Below, one piece after another: positions 54,908 through 63,860 of a stretch of DNA of 64,000 nucleotides. The stretch's first letter is position 1; every line of letters begins with the position of its first letter. The translations under genes and the position numbers were made by a program. The notes below the pieces were generated by a model that was not told the DNA's origin, searched no databases, and saw only the letters and a list, made by a program, of their open reading frames with translations. Origin of the DNA: CAWGXZ01 sp963826695. GTDB taxonomy: Bacteria > Pseudomonadota > Gammaproteobacteria > Burkholderiales > Burkholderiaceae_C. Location of the stretch: NCBI GenBank assembly GCA_963826695.1, contig CAWGXZ010000003.1:310001-374000 (forward strand), written 5' to 3'.

Positions 54908-55615
54908 ATGGCGCAGCTGCTGCTGATCGACGACGACCTGCGTCTGACGGCGATGGTCAGCGACTACCTACGCGACGCCGGCTTCCAGGTCGAGTGCGCG
55001 CCGACGCTGCGCGCCGGGCGCGAACGCATCTCCCGCTCGCACTTCGATGCCGTCGTCCTCGACCTGATGCTGCCGGACGGCGACGGGCTCGACCTCTGCC
55101 GCACGCTGCGCGGCGACCCGCGCACCCGCGCATTGCCACTGCTGATGCTGACCGCGCGTGGCGAACCGGCCGACCGCATCGTCGGCCTCGAACTCGGGGC
55201 CGACGATTACCTGGCCAAGCCATTCGAGCCGCGCGAGCTGCTGGCCCGGCTGAAGGCGCTGCTGCGACGTGCGGCGCCGCCGGACAGCGACGACGAGGTG
55301 CTGCGCTTCGGCCGGCTGGAAGTCGATGAGGCGGAGCGCATCGCGCGCGTCGACGGCCGCCCCTGCGAGCTGACCGGCTACCAGTTCGACCTGCTGCTGG
55401 TGCTGGCGCGCAATCCCGGGCGCGTGCTGTCTCGCGACCGCATCATGGATGCACTGAAAGGCCATCCGCTCGACGCATTCGACCGGTCGATCGACGTCCA
55501 CGTCTCGCGAATCCGCGCTGCCATCGAGGACGATCCGAAGCGGCCGCGCCGGGTTTTGACGGTTCGTGGCGCTGGCTATGTGTTTGCGCGCAAGCAGGAT
55601 GCGCAGCACGATTAG
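54908..55615 (+). CDS. OmpR/CpxR-type response regulator
   Basis: This 235-residue regulator has a receiver (LLLIDDDLRLTAMV, acceptor Asp in VVLDLMLPDG near residue 52, Lys in YLAKPFEP) and a winged-helix output domain (LTGYQFDLLLVLARNPGRVL, DVHVSRIRAAIE, VRGAGYVF). It lies 45 bases before the kinase gene and probably controls the Spy-like gene upstream. Confidence 0.93.
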   Translation: MAQLLLIDDDLRLTAMVSDYLRDAGFQVECAPTLRAGRERISRSHFDAVVLDLMLPDGDGLDLCRTLRGDPRTRALPLLMLTARGEPADRIVGLELGADDYLAKPFEPRELLARLKALLRRAAPPDSDDEVLRFGRLEVDEAERIARVDGRPCELTGYQFDLLLVLARNPGRVLSRDRIMDALKGHPLDAFDRSIDVHVSRIRAAIEDDPKRPRRVLTVRGAGYVFARKQDAQHD

Positions 55616-55660
55616 CCGCGACGCCAGGGTCGGCAGGCACCCGCAAGCACCGGCACGGGT

Positions 55661-57022
55661 ATGAAATCGCTCACCCTGCGCATCTACCTCACCGTGGTCG
55701 CGGTGCTGCTGGCGTTCGCGCTGGTTTCCGGCTGGCTTTTCCAGCGCCAGGTCGACGAGCAGCGTCAGCGCTCGGATTCGGTGCTTGCCGAGCGGATGAC
55801 TGCGTGGGCCGAACTGATCGAACGCTCGCTGCCCGATGCGGACGCCGCGCGGGCCGAGCAGGCCGAGGCGCTGCTCGACTGGTCGCAGCGTTTGCGACTG
55901 CCGCTGGCACTCGACGACGCGGCCGGGGTGCGCATCGCCGAATCCGAGTCCTACCTCCGGCGAGGCGGTGATGCCGGCGGGCAGGCGGTCGCCGTGCAAC
56001 TCGACGACCGTCGCACGCTGCGGGTGATGCGGCCGTGGCCGCGCGCGGCGCGCGGCGGCCGCCCCGACTGGCGTGCTGCGCCCGGTGCCGGGGGGCCACC
56101 CGGGGCCTGGCACTGGATGACATCGCGCCGTGCCGGCGGCGGCCTCGAGCTGCTGCTGTTGCTGCCGCTGCTGTTCGTGGCCATTGCCGCCGCGGCGTGG
56201 CCGGCGGTGCGCGCGCTGACGCGGCGGCTGCAAACGCTTCGCGACGGCGTCGAGCGCTTCGGCTCGGGCCAGTTGAGCCAGCGTGTCGACATCGGCGGCA
56301 GCGACGAGGTTGCCGCGCTGGCGGCGAGCTTCAACCAGGCCGCAGCGCGCATCGAGGCGCTGGTCGGCTCGCACCGTCAACTGCTGGCCAACGCCAGCCA
56401 TGAACTGCGCTCGCCGCTCGCACGCATGAAGCTCGCCGCCGCGCGGATCGCCAGCAGCGACCAGCCGGCCGAGCGCGAGCGCATGAAGCGCGAGATCGAT
56501 CGCAATGTCCGTGAACTCGACGCCCTGGTCGATGAGGTGCTGCTGGCCAGCCGGCTCGACGCAGTGGGCGGACTCGACACCGCCGAGACGGTCGACCTGT
56601 TGCCGCTGGTGGCCGAGGAAGCCGCGGATTTCGATGCAGCGGCGGGCGGCGTGGCGGCGGTCGTGCGAGGCGACGAGCGGCTGCTGCGGCGTGCGGTGCG
56701 CAACCTGTTGCAGAACGCGCAGCGCTATGGCGGCGGCGAGATCGACGTGCAGGTGGGCTGCGCCGAGGGCCTTGCCTCGGTCACGGTCTGCGATCGCGGC
56801 CCGGGTGTGCCGCCCGCGCTGCGCGAGCGCATCTTCGAGCCGTTCTACCGACTGCCCGGCCAGGCCGAGGATGCCGGCGGCGTCGGTCTCGGCCTCAGCC
56901 TGGTGCGGCAGATCGCCGGGCGGCACGGCGGCACGGTGTCGTGCGACGCCCGCGAGGGCGGCGGCAGCTGCTTCGTGCTGAGCCTGCCGGGTGTGGACGG
57001 AGCGGGTGAATCAGCGGCCTGA
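55661..57022 (+). CDS. Membrane sensor histidine kinase (CpxA/EnvZ type)
   Basis: This 453-residue kinase has membrane segment 1 near residue 10 (IYLTVVAVLLAFALVSGWLF), a periplasmic sensor of about 130 residues, and membrane segment 2 (LELLLLLPLLFVAIAAAAW). A HAMP linker follows, then HisKA with NASHELRSPLARMKLAAAR and HATPase with NLLQNAQRYGGG, DRGPGVP and GVGLGLSLV. It would sense an envelope signal. Its 3' end overlaps the convergent MATE gene by 12 bases. Confidence 0.93.
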   Translation: MKSLTLRIYLTVVAVLLAFALVSGWLFQRQVDEQRQRSDSVLAERMTAWAELIERSLPDADAARAEQAEALLDWSQRLRLPLALDDAAGVRIAESESYLRRGGDAGGQAVAVQLDDRRTLRVMRPWPRAARGGRPDWRAAPGAGGPPGAWHWMTSRRAGGGLELLLLLPLLFVAIAAAAWPAVRALTRRLQTLRDGVERFGSGQLSQRVDIGGSDEVAALAASFNQAAARIEALVGSHRQLLANASHELRSPLARMKLAAARIASSDQPAERERMKREIDRNVRELDALVDEVLLASRLDAVGGLDTAETVDLLPLVAEEAADFDAAAGGVAAVVRGDERLLRRAVRNLLQNAQRYGGGEIDVQVGCAEGLASVTVCDRGPGVPPALRERIFEPFYRLPGQAEDAGGVGLGLSLVRQIAGRHGGTVSCDAREGGGSCFVLSLPGVDGAGESAA

Positions 57023-58453
57023 GCGCCGGCCGACCCGCAGCAGCACGCAGCCGAGCGCCCCTGCCGCCAACCACAGCCCCACGGTGGCCGCGGCCCAGAA
57101 CGCCATTGCGCCGTGCAGTTGCGCCGGTGTCATCGGAACATGGCCGAAAGCGAGCAGGTAGCCGCACCCCAGCCCGACGCCCCACACCGCGACGACATAG
57201 ACCAGCAGCGGCAGGGCGGTGATTCGCCACGCCCGCAGCACGCCTGCCGCCAACGCCTGCGCCGCGTCGGCAAGGTGAAACGCGGCAACCCAGCCGATGA
57301 GCGGCAGCGCTGCGCCGATCACGGCCGGGTCGGGCGTGTAGCTGGCAGCGATCGCCTCGCGCAGTAGCAACACCGCGCTGCCGAGCAGCGCCGCAACCAG
57401 CAGCGCGAGCTGCAGCCCATGCCAGCCGACGCTGCGCGCGTCACGCAGATCGGCCGCGCCGATGCGCTGCGCGACCAATGCTCCGGTGGCGTGCGACAGC
57501 GAAAGCGGCACCATGAACAGCAGCGCCACGAGGTTGGCGGCGATCTGGTGGCCGGCGACGGCATGCGTGCCGAGCCGGGCGATGAAGAAGGCCATGAACG
57601 TGAAGCCGGTGACTTCGACCAGCAGCGCCGATCCCATCGGCAGGCCCAGGCGCAGGAATGCGACAAGGCTGGCCCGGTGCGGCTTCCAGCCCTGCGGCGC
57701 ATCGAACTCGAAGCGGCGGTAGAACCGGTCCGTGCGAAGCAGCGCCAGTGCTGCCAGCCACTGCAGCCACATGACGACGGCCGTTGCCATGCCGCAGCCC
57801 GCGACGCCCCAACCGGTCAGCGACAGGCCGACCGGAAGACCAGCCATGTCGACGCCGCCTACGAGCAGGACGCTGAGCGGAATCTTCAACGCCAGCCCGC
57901 CGAGCTGCAGCAGCATCACCGCCTTCGGCCGCGACACGGCGACATTGAAGCCGCGGTAGGCGGTGAAGAGCAGGGCGGGCGGCAGCCCGACCGCAAGCGC
58001 GCCGAGATAGTCGCGGACCTTGGCAGCCACCTCCGGCGATGCCTGCGACAGGCTGAGGAAGGGCTGCGGAAAGAGCAATACGCTGCAGCCGACCACCGAC
58101 AGCCCGAGCGCCACCCAGAGCGACTGGTGCCACTGGCGACCGGCCTCGCGGTCGTCGCCCGCGCCATGCAGTTGGCCGACGATCGGACCGATCGCCAGCA
58201 CCACGCCCATCAGGCCGATGAAGATGCTGATGTACGCCGCGGCACCGATGGCCAGCGCTGCCAGGTCGACCGCGGCATGCCGCGCGACCAGCAGGGTGTC
58301 GACGGTGCTGAAGGCAAGTACCGCGAGCTGACCGACGAGCACCGGCCAGGCGGTGGTCGCGATGCGGCGCGCGTCGGCGAGAAACGCAGCCGCTGCGCTG
58401 CGGGTCGCGACCCGATTGCCGGGCTGCTGCGCGAGACCGGCTGCCGCTGTCAC
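57011..58453 (-). CDS. MATE-family multidrug exporter
   Basis: This 480-residue inner-membrane protein has about 12 hydrophobic segments in two MatE halves (TTAWPVLVGQLAVLAFSTVD, VLAIGPIVGQLHGAG; FLRLGLPMGSALLVEVTGF). It exports drugs or metabolites by cation antiport. GTG 58453 is chosen because it overlaps the stop of the upstream gene (GTGA). The frame continues far upstream but has no MATE homology there. Confidence 0.92.
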   Translation of the reverse strand: MTAAAGLAQQPGNRVATRSAAAAFLADARRIATTAWPVLVGQLAVLAFSTVDTLLVARHAAVDLAALAIGAAAYISIFIGLMGVVLAIGPIVGQLHGAGDDREAGRQWHQSLWVALGLSVVGCSVLLFPQPFLSLSQASPEVAAKVRDYLGALAVGLPPALLFTAYRGFNVAVSRPKAVMLLQLGGLALKIPLSVLLVGGVDMAGLPVGLSLTGWGVAGCGMATAVVMWLQWLAALALLRTDRFYRRFEFDAPQGWKPHRASLVAFLRLGLPMGSALLVEVTGFTFMAFFIARLGTHAVAGHQIAANLVALLFMVPLSLSHATGALVAQRIGAADLRDARSVGWHGLQLALLVAALLGSAVLLLREAIAASYTPDPAVIGAALPLIGWVAAFHLADAAQALAAGVLRAWRITALPLLVYVVAVWGVGLGCGYLLAFGHVPMTPAQLHGAMAFWAAATVGLWLAAGALGCVLLRVGRRSGR

Positions 58454-58959
58454 CTCGGGTCTGCCGGCGTCCCGGTCGCGCCCGCAGGCAATGCGTTGCC
58501 AGCCGCGCGGGCAGCCGGCTCGAAAGCAGCCGGGTCGGGATGGTCGATACCCGTCGCGGCGCGCGCACGCTCGCTGTAGCGGTTGAAGCGCCAGGCCGTC
58601 CCTTCCTGGGTGATGCGGCGCCAGGTCTGGCGCTTCTCGGCGGGCGTCATCCCGGTCCAGTGCTGCACCTCGTCGAAGCTGCGGCCGCAGCCCTTGCAGA
58701 TCGAGTCGCCCTGGCTCGTCGAGCAGATCGCGATGCACGGCGCATCGGGTGTCGTCGCATACCAGTCGAGCCATGCCGCGTGCGCCTTCGGCGGCATCGT
58801 CGCCTCGTCGCAGAGCGGCTCGTGGTGATAGACCATCAGCGCGTAGACCTCGGCCAGCGAGCGCACCTCGGCGCAGGCGGTGACGCCGTCGGGCGAGGGC
58901 TTGCGCTCGCGCCACCAGTTGATGGCCGACTCGATATCGGTGATGTGAATGCCAGCCAT
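58450..58959 (-). CDS. DUF3717-DUF1289 fusion protein
   Basis: This 169-residue protein has two small domains: DUF3717 (ITDIESAINWWRERKPSPDG, then LAEVYALMVYHH) and DUF1289 with four cysteines (CIAICSTSQGDSICKGCGRS) and WRRITQEGTAWRFNRYSERA, likely a metal-binding module. It is typical of Burkholderiales. The function is unknown. It lies between trpS and the MATE gene on one strand and overlaps the latter by four bases. Confidence 0.85.
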   Translation of the reverse strand: MAGIHITDIESAINWWRERKPSPDGVTACAEVRSLAEVYALMVYHHEPLCDEATMPPKAHAAWLDWYATTPDAPCIAICSTSQGDSICKGCGRSFDEVQHWTGMTPAEKRQTWRRITQEGTAWRFNRYSERARAATGIDHPDPAAFEPAARAAGNALPAGATGTPADPR

Positions 58960-58976
58960 GGGGTTGCTGCCGGCGT

Positions 58977-60203
58977 TCAGTAGTCGAGGCCCATCGCCGA
59001 GCGCACGGTCGCCATCGTCTCGCGGGCCACCGTGCGGGCCCGCTCGGTACCGGCCTCGACAATGTCGCGCAGCCGCTGCGGCTCGCGCAGGTACGGCTCG
59101 GCACGCTCACGCCAGGGGCGCTGCTCGGCGATCACGGCGTCGATCACCGGCTGCTTGCATTCGAGGCAGCCGATGCCGGCGGTGGTGCAGCCGCGCACAA
59201 CCCACTCGCGCGTCGGCGCGTCGCTGTAGAGCTTGTGGAAGTCCCACACCGGGCAATCCTCGGGGTTGCCGGGGTCGGTGCGGCGCACGCGCCGCGGGTC
59301 GGTGGGCATGCGGCGCAGCAGCAGGGTCACCTTCTCGGGCGGGTCGCGCATGGCGATCGTGTTGCCGTAGCTCTTGCTCATCTTCTGACCGTCGAGCCCG
59401 GGCAGCTTGGCCGTCTCGGTCAGCAGCACCGCCGGCTCCGGCAGGATCGTCTTGCCACTGCCGCGCAGCTCGCCGTCGAGCCGCTCGCGATCGGCAGCAC
59501 CGAGCGAGCCACAGCCGGCGATCAGCGCCCGGCCCGCCTCCAGCGCCGCCTCGCTGCCGGCCTCGCGATAGGCGTGGCGGGCAGCCTCGAAGGCCTTGGC
59601 GTCGGCCTTGCCCATCTTGCGCAGCGCTGCGGCGACCTGCTGCTCGAAATCGGCCTCGCGACCGTACAGGTGGTTGAAGCGCCGGGCCACTTCGCGGGTG
59701 ATCTCGACATGCGGCGCCTGGTCTTCGCCGACCGGCACGAATGCAGCACGGTAGATCAGGATGTCGGCCGACTGCAGCAGCGGATAGCCGAGAAAGCCGT
59801 AGGTCGCGAGATCGCGGTCCTTCAGCTTCTCCATCTGGTCCTTGTAGGTCGGCATGCGCTCGAGCCACGCCAGCGGCGTGCCCATGGCGAGCAGCGTGAA
59901 CAGCTCGGCGTGCTCGGGTATGCGGCTCTGGATGAAGATCGTCGCCCGCTCCGGGTCGAGCCCGGCAGCCAGCCAATCGACCACCATCTCGTACACGTTG
60001 CGCCCGATCACCTCGCGTTCGGCGTAGTGCGTCGTCAGCGCATGCCAATCGGCTACGAAATAGAAGCAGTCGTAATCGGCCTGCAGGCGGATCCAGTTTT
60101 TCAGGGCCCCGTGGTAGTGACCGAGGTGCAGGGCGCCGGTGGGCCGCATGCCCGACAACACGCGCTGAGCGGGCGATGCCGCGAGGGGGACGTCGGAACT
60201 CAT
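58977..60203 (-). CDS. trpS: Tryptophanyl-tRNA synthetase
   Basis: This 408-residue class I synthetase has the HIGH-like GALHLGHYHGAL near residue 23 and KMSKSYGN near residue 270. It is longer than the ~330-residue E. coli enzyme because of an insertion around residues 180-250, a form found in many betaproteobacteria. ATG 60203 fits the conserved RVLSGMRPTG start. Confidence 0.95.
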   Translation of the reverse strand: MSSDVPLAASPAQRVLSGMRPTGALHLGHYHGALKNWIRLQADYDCFYFVADWHALTTHYAEREVIGRNVYEMVVDWLAAGLDPERATIFIQSRIPEHAELFTLLAMGTPLAWLERMPTYKDQMEKLKDRDLATYGFLGYPLLQSADILIYRAAFVPVGEDQAPHVEITREVARRFNHLYGREADFEQQVAAALRKMGKADAKAFEAARHAYREAGSEAALEAGRALIAGCGSLGAADRERLDGELRGSGKTILPEPAVLLTETAKLPGLDGQKMSKSYGNTIAMRDPPEKVTLLLRRMPTDPRRVRRTDPGNPEDCPVWDFHKLYSDAPTREWVVRGCTTAGIGCLECKQPVIDAVIAEQRPWRERAEPYLREPQRLRDIVEAGTERARTVARETMATVRSAMGLDY

Positions 60204-60294
60204 GGCCAGCGCTCAGATGGGGGCGCCAATTGTAGGTTGGGCACTCGCGCCGCCGCAGCAGCCGGCCGATACACTGCGCGGCCGATTGCCGCCC

Positions 60295-60921
60295 ATGAAA
60301 CAACTCGTCATCCTGATCTCCGGTCGCGGCTCGAACATGGCGGCGATTGCCGATGCCTGCGCCGAGCAAGGCTGGCCGGCGCGCATTGCCGCGGTGATCT
60401 CCAGCCGCCGCGATGCCGCCGGTCTGCGCGAGGCGCAGCGCCGCGGCATCGCAACCGAGGTGGTCGACCACCGCGACCATGCCGACCGCGCCAGCTTCGA
60501 GGCGGCACTGGACGCAGCGATCGAGCGGTGGCGGCCGGACTTCGTGCTGCTCGCCGGCTTCATGCGCATCCTGACGGCGCCGTTCGTCGAGCGCCGGGCC
60601 GGGCGCATCGTCAACGTCCATCCGTCGCTGCTGCCGGCGTTTACCGGTCTCGACACGCACCGTCGGGCCATCGACGCCGGCTGCAAGCTGGCGGGTGCGA
60701 CGGTGCATTTCGTCACGCCCGAACTCGACCACGGGCCGATCATTGCCCAGGGTGCGGTGCCGGTGCTTGCGGGCGATTCGCCCGACGCACTGTCGTTGCG
60801 CGTGCTGCAGATGGAGCACCGCCTGTATCCCGAGGCGGTGCGTTGGCTGGTCGAGGACCAGCTCGATTGCGATGGGCGCCAGGTGCGGCATCGGCTTGGC
60901 CGGCCGCAGGCGTTCACCTGA
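60295..60921 (+). CDS. purN: Phosphoribosylglycinamide formyltransferase
   Basis: This 208-residue enzyme uses 10-formyl-THF to formylate GAR in purine synthesis. Motifs are LISGRGSNMAA, LLAGFMRIL, NVHPSLLPAFTGLDTH (catalytic Asn-His) and the Asp in HFVTPELDHGPII. ATG 60295 starts directly at the Rossmann strand. It diverges from trpS. Confidence 0.95.
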   Translation: MKQLVILISGRGSNMAAIADACAEQGWPARIAAVISSRRDAAGLREAQRRGIATEVVDHRDHADRASFEAALDAAIERWRPDFVLLAGFMRILTAPFVERRAGRIVNVHPSLLPAFTGLDTHRRAIDAGCKLAGATVHFVTPELDHGPIIAQGAVPVLAGDSPDALSLRVLQMEHRLYPEAVRWLVEDQLDCDGRQVRHRLGRPQAFT

Positions 60922-60989
60922 ACCTGCCAGTCGCGGCGCACGCGGCCAGCGCCTGATCGCAGCGCCGCGGTCCTCCGGATAATCGGGCG

Positions 60990-62249
60990 ATGAATCCCAA
61001 CGCCCTGCTCGAACTCGCCACCGAACTGCTGCACCGGCTGATGCGCTTCGAATCACCCGCCGATGGCGTGCTGTCGGCGTTCTTCCGCGAGCATCGCGCG
61101 CTCGGCCCGCGAGAGCGCCATACGCTTGCGGAGACCGCCTATACGGTGCTGCGCAAGCGACTGCTCTTCGAGCAACAGGCCAGCTCGGGCAAGGGCGAGC
61201 GGGAGCGCCGGCTGGCGCTGCTCGGCTGGCAGGGCAACGCCGGTTTTCTGCGCGCCGCGCTGAGCGAAGCCGAACAGCAGTGGCTGGCGAAGGCGCAGGC
61301 GGTCGATCCGGGCGGGCTGCCTGCGGCCCTGCGCCACAACCTGCCCGACTGGCTCGCCGAGGCGCTGCAGCAGCAGCTCGGCGACGCGTTCTGGCCGCTG
61401 GTCGAAAGCCTGGCGCAGTCGGCGACGCTCGATCTGCGTGTCAACACCTTCAAGGCCAAGCGGGAATCCGTCCGGGCGGCGCTTGCAGAAGCCGGCCTCG
61501 CGGCCGAGCCGACGCCGTTCTCGCCCTGGGGCTTGCGGGTCGACGGCAAGCCGGCGCTGAACCGCCTCGATGTGTTCCTGCGCGGCGAGGTCGAGGTGCA
61601 GGACGAGGGCAGCCAGCTGCTGGCACTGCTGACCGATGCAAAACGGGGCGAAATGGTCGTCGACTTCTGCGCCGGGGCGGGCGGCAAGACGCTCGCACTG
61701 GGTGCGACGATGCGCAACACCGGACGTCTCTACGCGTTCGATACCTCCGGCCACCGACTGGCAGCGCTGAAACCGCGGCTGGCGCGCAGCGGCCTTTCCA
61801 ACGTGCATCCGGTTCAGCTGGCGCATGAGCGCGACGACCGCGTCAAGCGCCTGGCCGCGAAGATCGACCGGGTGCTCGTCGATGCGCCGTGTTCCGGCCT
61901 CGGCACGCTGCGGCGCAATCCGGACCTGAAGTGGCGCCAGACACCGCAGACGGTGCAGGAGCTGCAACAAAAGCAGATCGCCATCCTTTCGAGTGCGTCG
62001 CGGCTGGTCAAGCCCGGCGGGCGTCTGGTCTACGCCACATGCAGCCTGCTCGACGCCGAGAACGGCGCCGTTGCCGAGGCATTCGGGCGCGAACACGGCG
62101 AGCATTTCGAGCTTCTCGACGTTGCCGAATTGCTCGGCGGGCTCGGTGTCGAAGGCGCCGCTTCGTTGTGCGAAGGTGCCATGCTGCGGCTCTGGCCGCA
62201 CCGGCACCGCACCGATGGTTTCTACGCGGCAGTTTGGCAGCGCTGCTGA
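60990..62249 (+). CDS. RsmB/NOP-family RNA m5C methyltransferase
   Basis: This 419-residue SAM-dependent RNA cytosine-5 methyltransferase has an N-terminal helical region similar to NusB-like RsmB N termini and a catalytic domain with VDFCAGAGGKTLALGA, the motif IV Pro-Cys in DAPCSGLGTLRRNP, and motif VI Cys in YATCSLLDAEN. It is shorter at the N terminus than E. coli RsmB and is one of the second RsmB-like paralogues of betaproteobacteria. The precise RNA target is not known. Confidence 0.9.
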   Translation: MNPNALLELATELLHRLMRFESPADGVLSAFFREHRALGPRERHTLAETAYTVLRKRLLFEQQASSGKGERERRLALLGWQGNAGFLRAALSEAEQQWLAKAQAVDPGGLPAALRHNLPDWLAEALQQQLGDAFWPLVESLAQSATLDLRVNTFKAKRESVRAALAEAGLAAEPTPFSPWGLRVDGKPALNRLDVFLRGEVEVQDEGSQLLALLTDAKRGEMVVDFCAGAGGKTLALGATMRNTGRLYAFDTSGHRLAALKPRLARSGLSNVHPVQLAHERDDRVKRLAAKIDRVLVDAPCSGLGTLRRNPDLKWRQTPQTVQELQQKQIAILSSASRLVKPGGRLVYATCSLLDAENGAVAEAFGREHGEHFELLDVAELLGGLGVEGAASLCEGAMLRLWPHRHRTDGFYAAVWQRC

Positions 62250-62351
62250 AATGTCAAAGGCGTGTATATAGCCACAGGTTTCTTAGGGTTGTCCCGAGGA
62301 CCGTCACATACAATATGAACACGCCAAAGGTGGCGTTTTGAAAGTGACTGA

Positions 62352-63578
62352 ATGGATTTGCTGAGCACGGTTTGGAATGGATCGGTCGACTGGATGGCCA
62401 ATGGTCTGATCGCGACCACGTGGTGGCAGGTGGTGCTGATCACCCTGGCCTTTACGCACGTCACGATCGCCGCGGTCACGATCTATCTGCACCGCTCGCA
62501 GGCGCACCGCTCACTCGACCTGCACGCCATTCCGTCGCATTTCTTCCGCTTCTGGCTGTGGCTGACCACCGGCATGGTGACCAAGGAATGGGTCGCGATC
62601 CACCGCAAGCACCACGCCAAGTGCGAAACCGAGGAAGACCCGCACAGCCCGGTCGCCAAGGGCATCAAGACCGTGCTGCTGACCGGCAGCGAGCTGTATC
62701 GCGCCGAATCGAAGAATGGCGAAACGCTCGTCAAGTACGGCCACAACACGCCTGGCGACTGGATCGAGCGCAATCTCTACACGCGCTACAGCTGGCAGGG
62801 CGTGGGTGTGATGCTGGTACTCAATGTGTCGCTGTTCGGTGCGATCGGCGTGACCATCTGGGCGATCCAGATGTTGTGGATACCGGTCACCGCTGCGGGC
62901 ATCATCAACGGCCTGGGTCACTGGTGGGGCTACCGCAATTTCGAGGCGGCTGATGCGTCGACCAATATCTCGCCGTGGGGCCTTCTGATCGGCGGCGAAG
63001 AGCTGCACAACAACCACCACACCTATCCGACGTCGGCAAAGATGTCGGTCAAGAAATACGAGTTCGACATCGGCTGGGTCTATATCCGCGGGCTCGAGAT
63101 GCTGGGCCTTGCGAAGGTCCGCAAGACGGCGCCGATGCTCAAGCTGGGCGAGGTTCGCGCGGTGGCCGACGACAAGACGCTCGAGGCGGTGATTGCCAAT
63201 CGCTACGAGGTGATGGCCAAGTACGCCCGCAGCCTGCGACACGCCTGCGGCTCGGAAATCGACCGCTTGCGTGCGGAAGGTGCGTTGAGCCGGGCCAAGC
63301 TTGACGAACTCCAGGCCGCGACGCGCTGGCTGCACCGCGACGAGGAGAAGATCCCGTCGGCGATCCGGCCGAAGGTGGTGGCGGCCCTCGAGCACAGCCC
63401 GCTGCTGGCCAAGCTGCTGGCGATGCGCGAAGAGCTGCGTCTGCTGTGGACCCGCACCAACGTCTCGGCCGAGCAACTGGTCCTCGACCTTCAGGCCTGG
63501 TGCCGCAAGGCCGAGGAAAGCGGCATCGCCATGCTGCAGGACTTCGCTTTGAAGCTGCGCGCCGCGCAGCACGCCTGA
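62352..63578 (+). CDS. Acyl-CoA/acyl-lipid delta-9-type fatty acid desaturase
   Basis: This 408-residue membrane desaturase has the three histidine boxes HRSQAH near residue 45, HRKHH near residue 80 and HNNHH near residue 220, and two pairs of membrane helices. It introduces double bases into acyl chains, adjusting membrane fluidity. The C-terminal ~120 residues form a helical extension of unknown role. The 100 bases upstream contain its promoter. A bidirectional terminator follows. Confidence 0.92.
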   Translation: MDLLSTVWNGSVDWMANGLIATTWWQVVLITLAFTHVTIAAVTIYLHRSQAHRSLDLHAIPSHFFRFWLWLTTGMVTKEWVAIHRKHHAKCETEEDPHSPVAKGIKTVLLTGSELYRAESKNGETLVKYGHNTPGDWIERNLYTRYSWQGVGVMLVLNVSLFGAIGVTIWAIQMLWIPVTAAGIINGLGHWWGYRNFEAADASTNISPWGLLIGGEELHNNHHTYPTSAKMSVKKYEFDIGWVYIRGLEMLGLAKVRKTAPMLKLGEVRAVADDKTLEAVIANRYEVMAKYARSLRHACGSEIDRLRAEGALSRAKLDELQAATRWLHRDEEKIPSAIRPKVVAALEHSPLLAKLLAMREELRLLWTRTNVSAEQLVLDLQAWCRKAEESGIAMLQDFALKLRAAQHA

Positions 63579-63619
63579 GGGACACGACATACGCCGCGCG
63601 CGCAAAGCGCGCGCCAATG

Positions 63620-63647
63620 AAAAAGGCCCGCATTCGCGGGCCTTTTT
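63620..63647. terminator. Bidirectional intrinsic terminator
   Basis: AAAAAGGCCCGC, loop ATTC, GCGGGCCTTTTT: a strong stem with A and T tracts on both sides, between the convergent desaturase and rpmG genes. A second GC-only hairpin (GCGCGC...GCGCGC) lies just before it at about 63597-63614. Confidence 0.9.
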
Positions 63648-63667
63648 GCTGGCTGCTGCCTCGAGGC

Positions 63668-63835
63668 TCAGCGCAGCTTGGTTTCCTTGTACATCACGTG
63701 CTTGCGTGCCTTCGGATCGAATTTCATGATCTCGATCTTTTCCGGCGTGGTCTTCTTGTTCTTGTCGGTCGTATAGAAGTGACCGGTGCCGGCAGATGAC
63801 TCCAGCTTGATCTTCTCGCGTCCACCCTTGGCCAT
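63668..63835 (-). CDS. rpmG: 50S ribosomal protein L33
   Basis: This 55-residue protein reads MAKGGREKIKLESSAGTGHF at the start and KFDPKARKHVMYKETKLR at the end, the form of L33 without zinc cysteines. It is downstream of rpmB on the same strand, the usual pair. Confidence 0.95.
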   Translation of the reverse strand: MAKGGREKIKLESSAGTGHFYTTDKNKKTTPEKIEIMKFDPKARKHVMYKETKLR

Positions 63836-63860
63836 GGTCAGCTCCTGCTAAAAATTTGGT

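Noticed and set aside
58454..59110. Extension of the MATE frame upstream of GTG 58453
   Set aside because: It is antisense-like frame shadow of the DUF3717-DUF1289 gene. The GTGA overlap and MATE homology both place the start at 58453.
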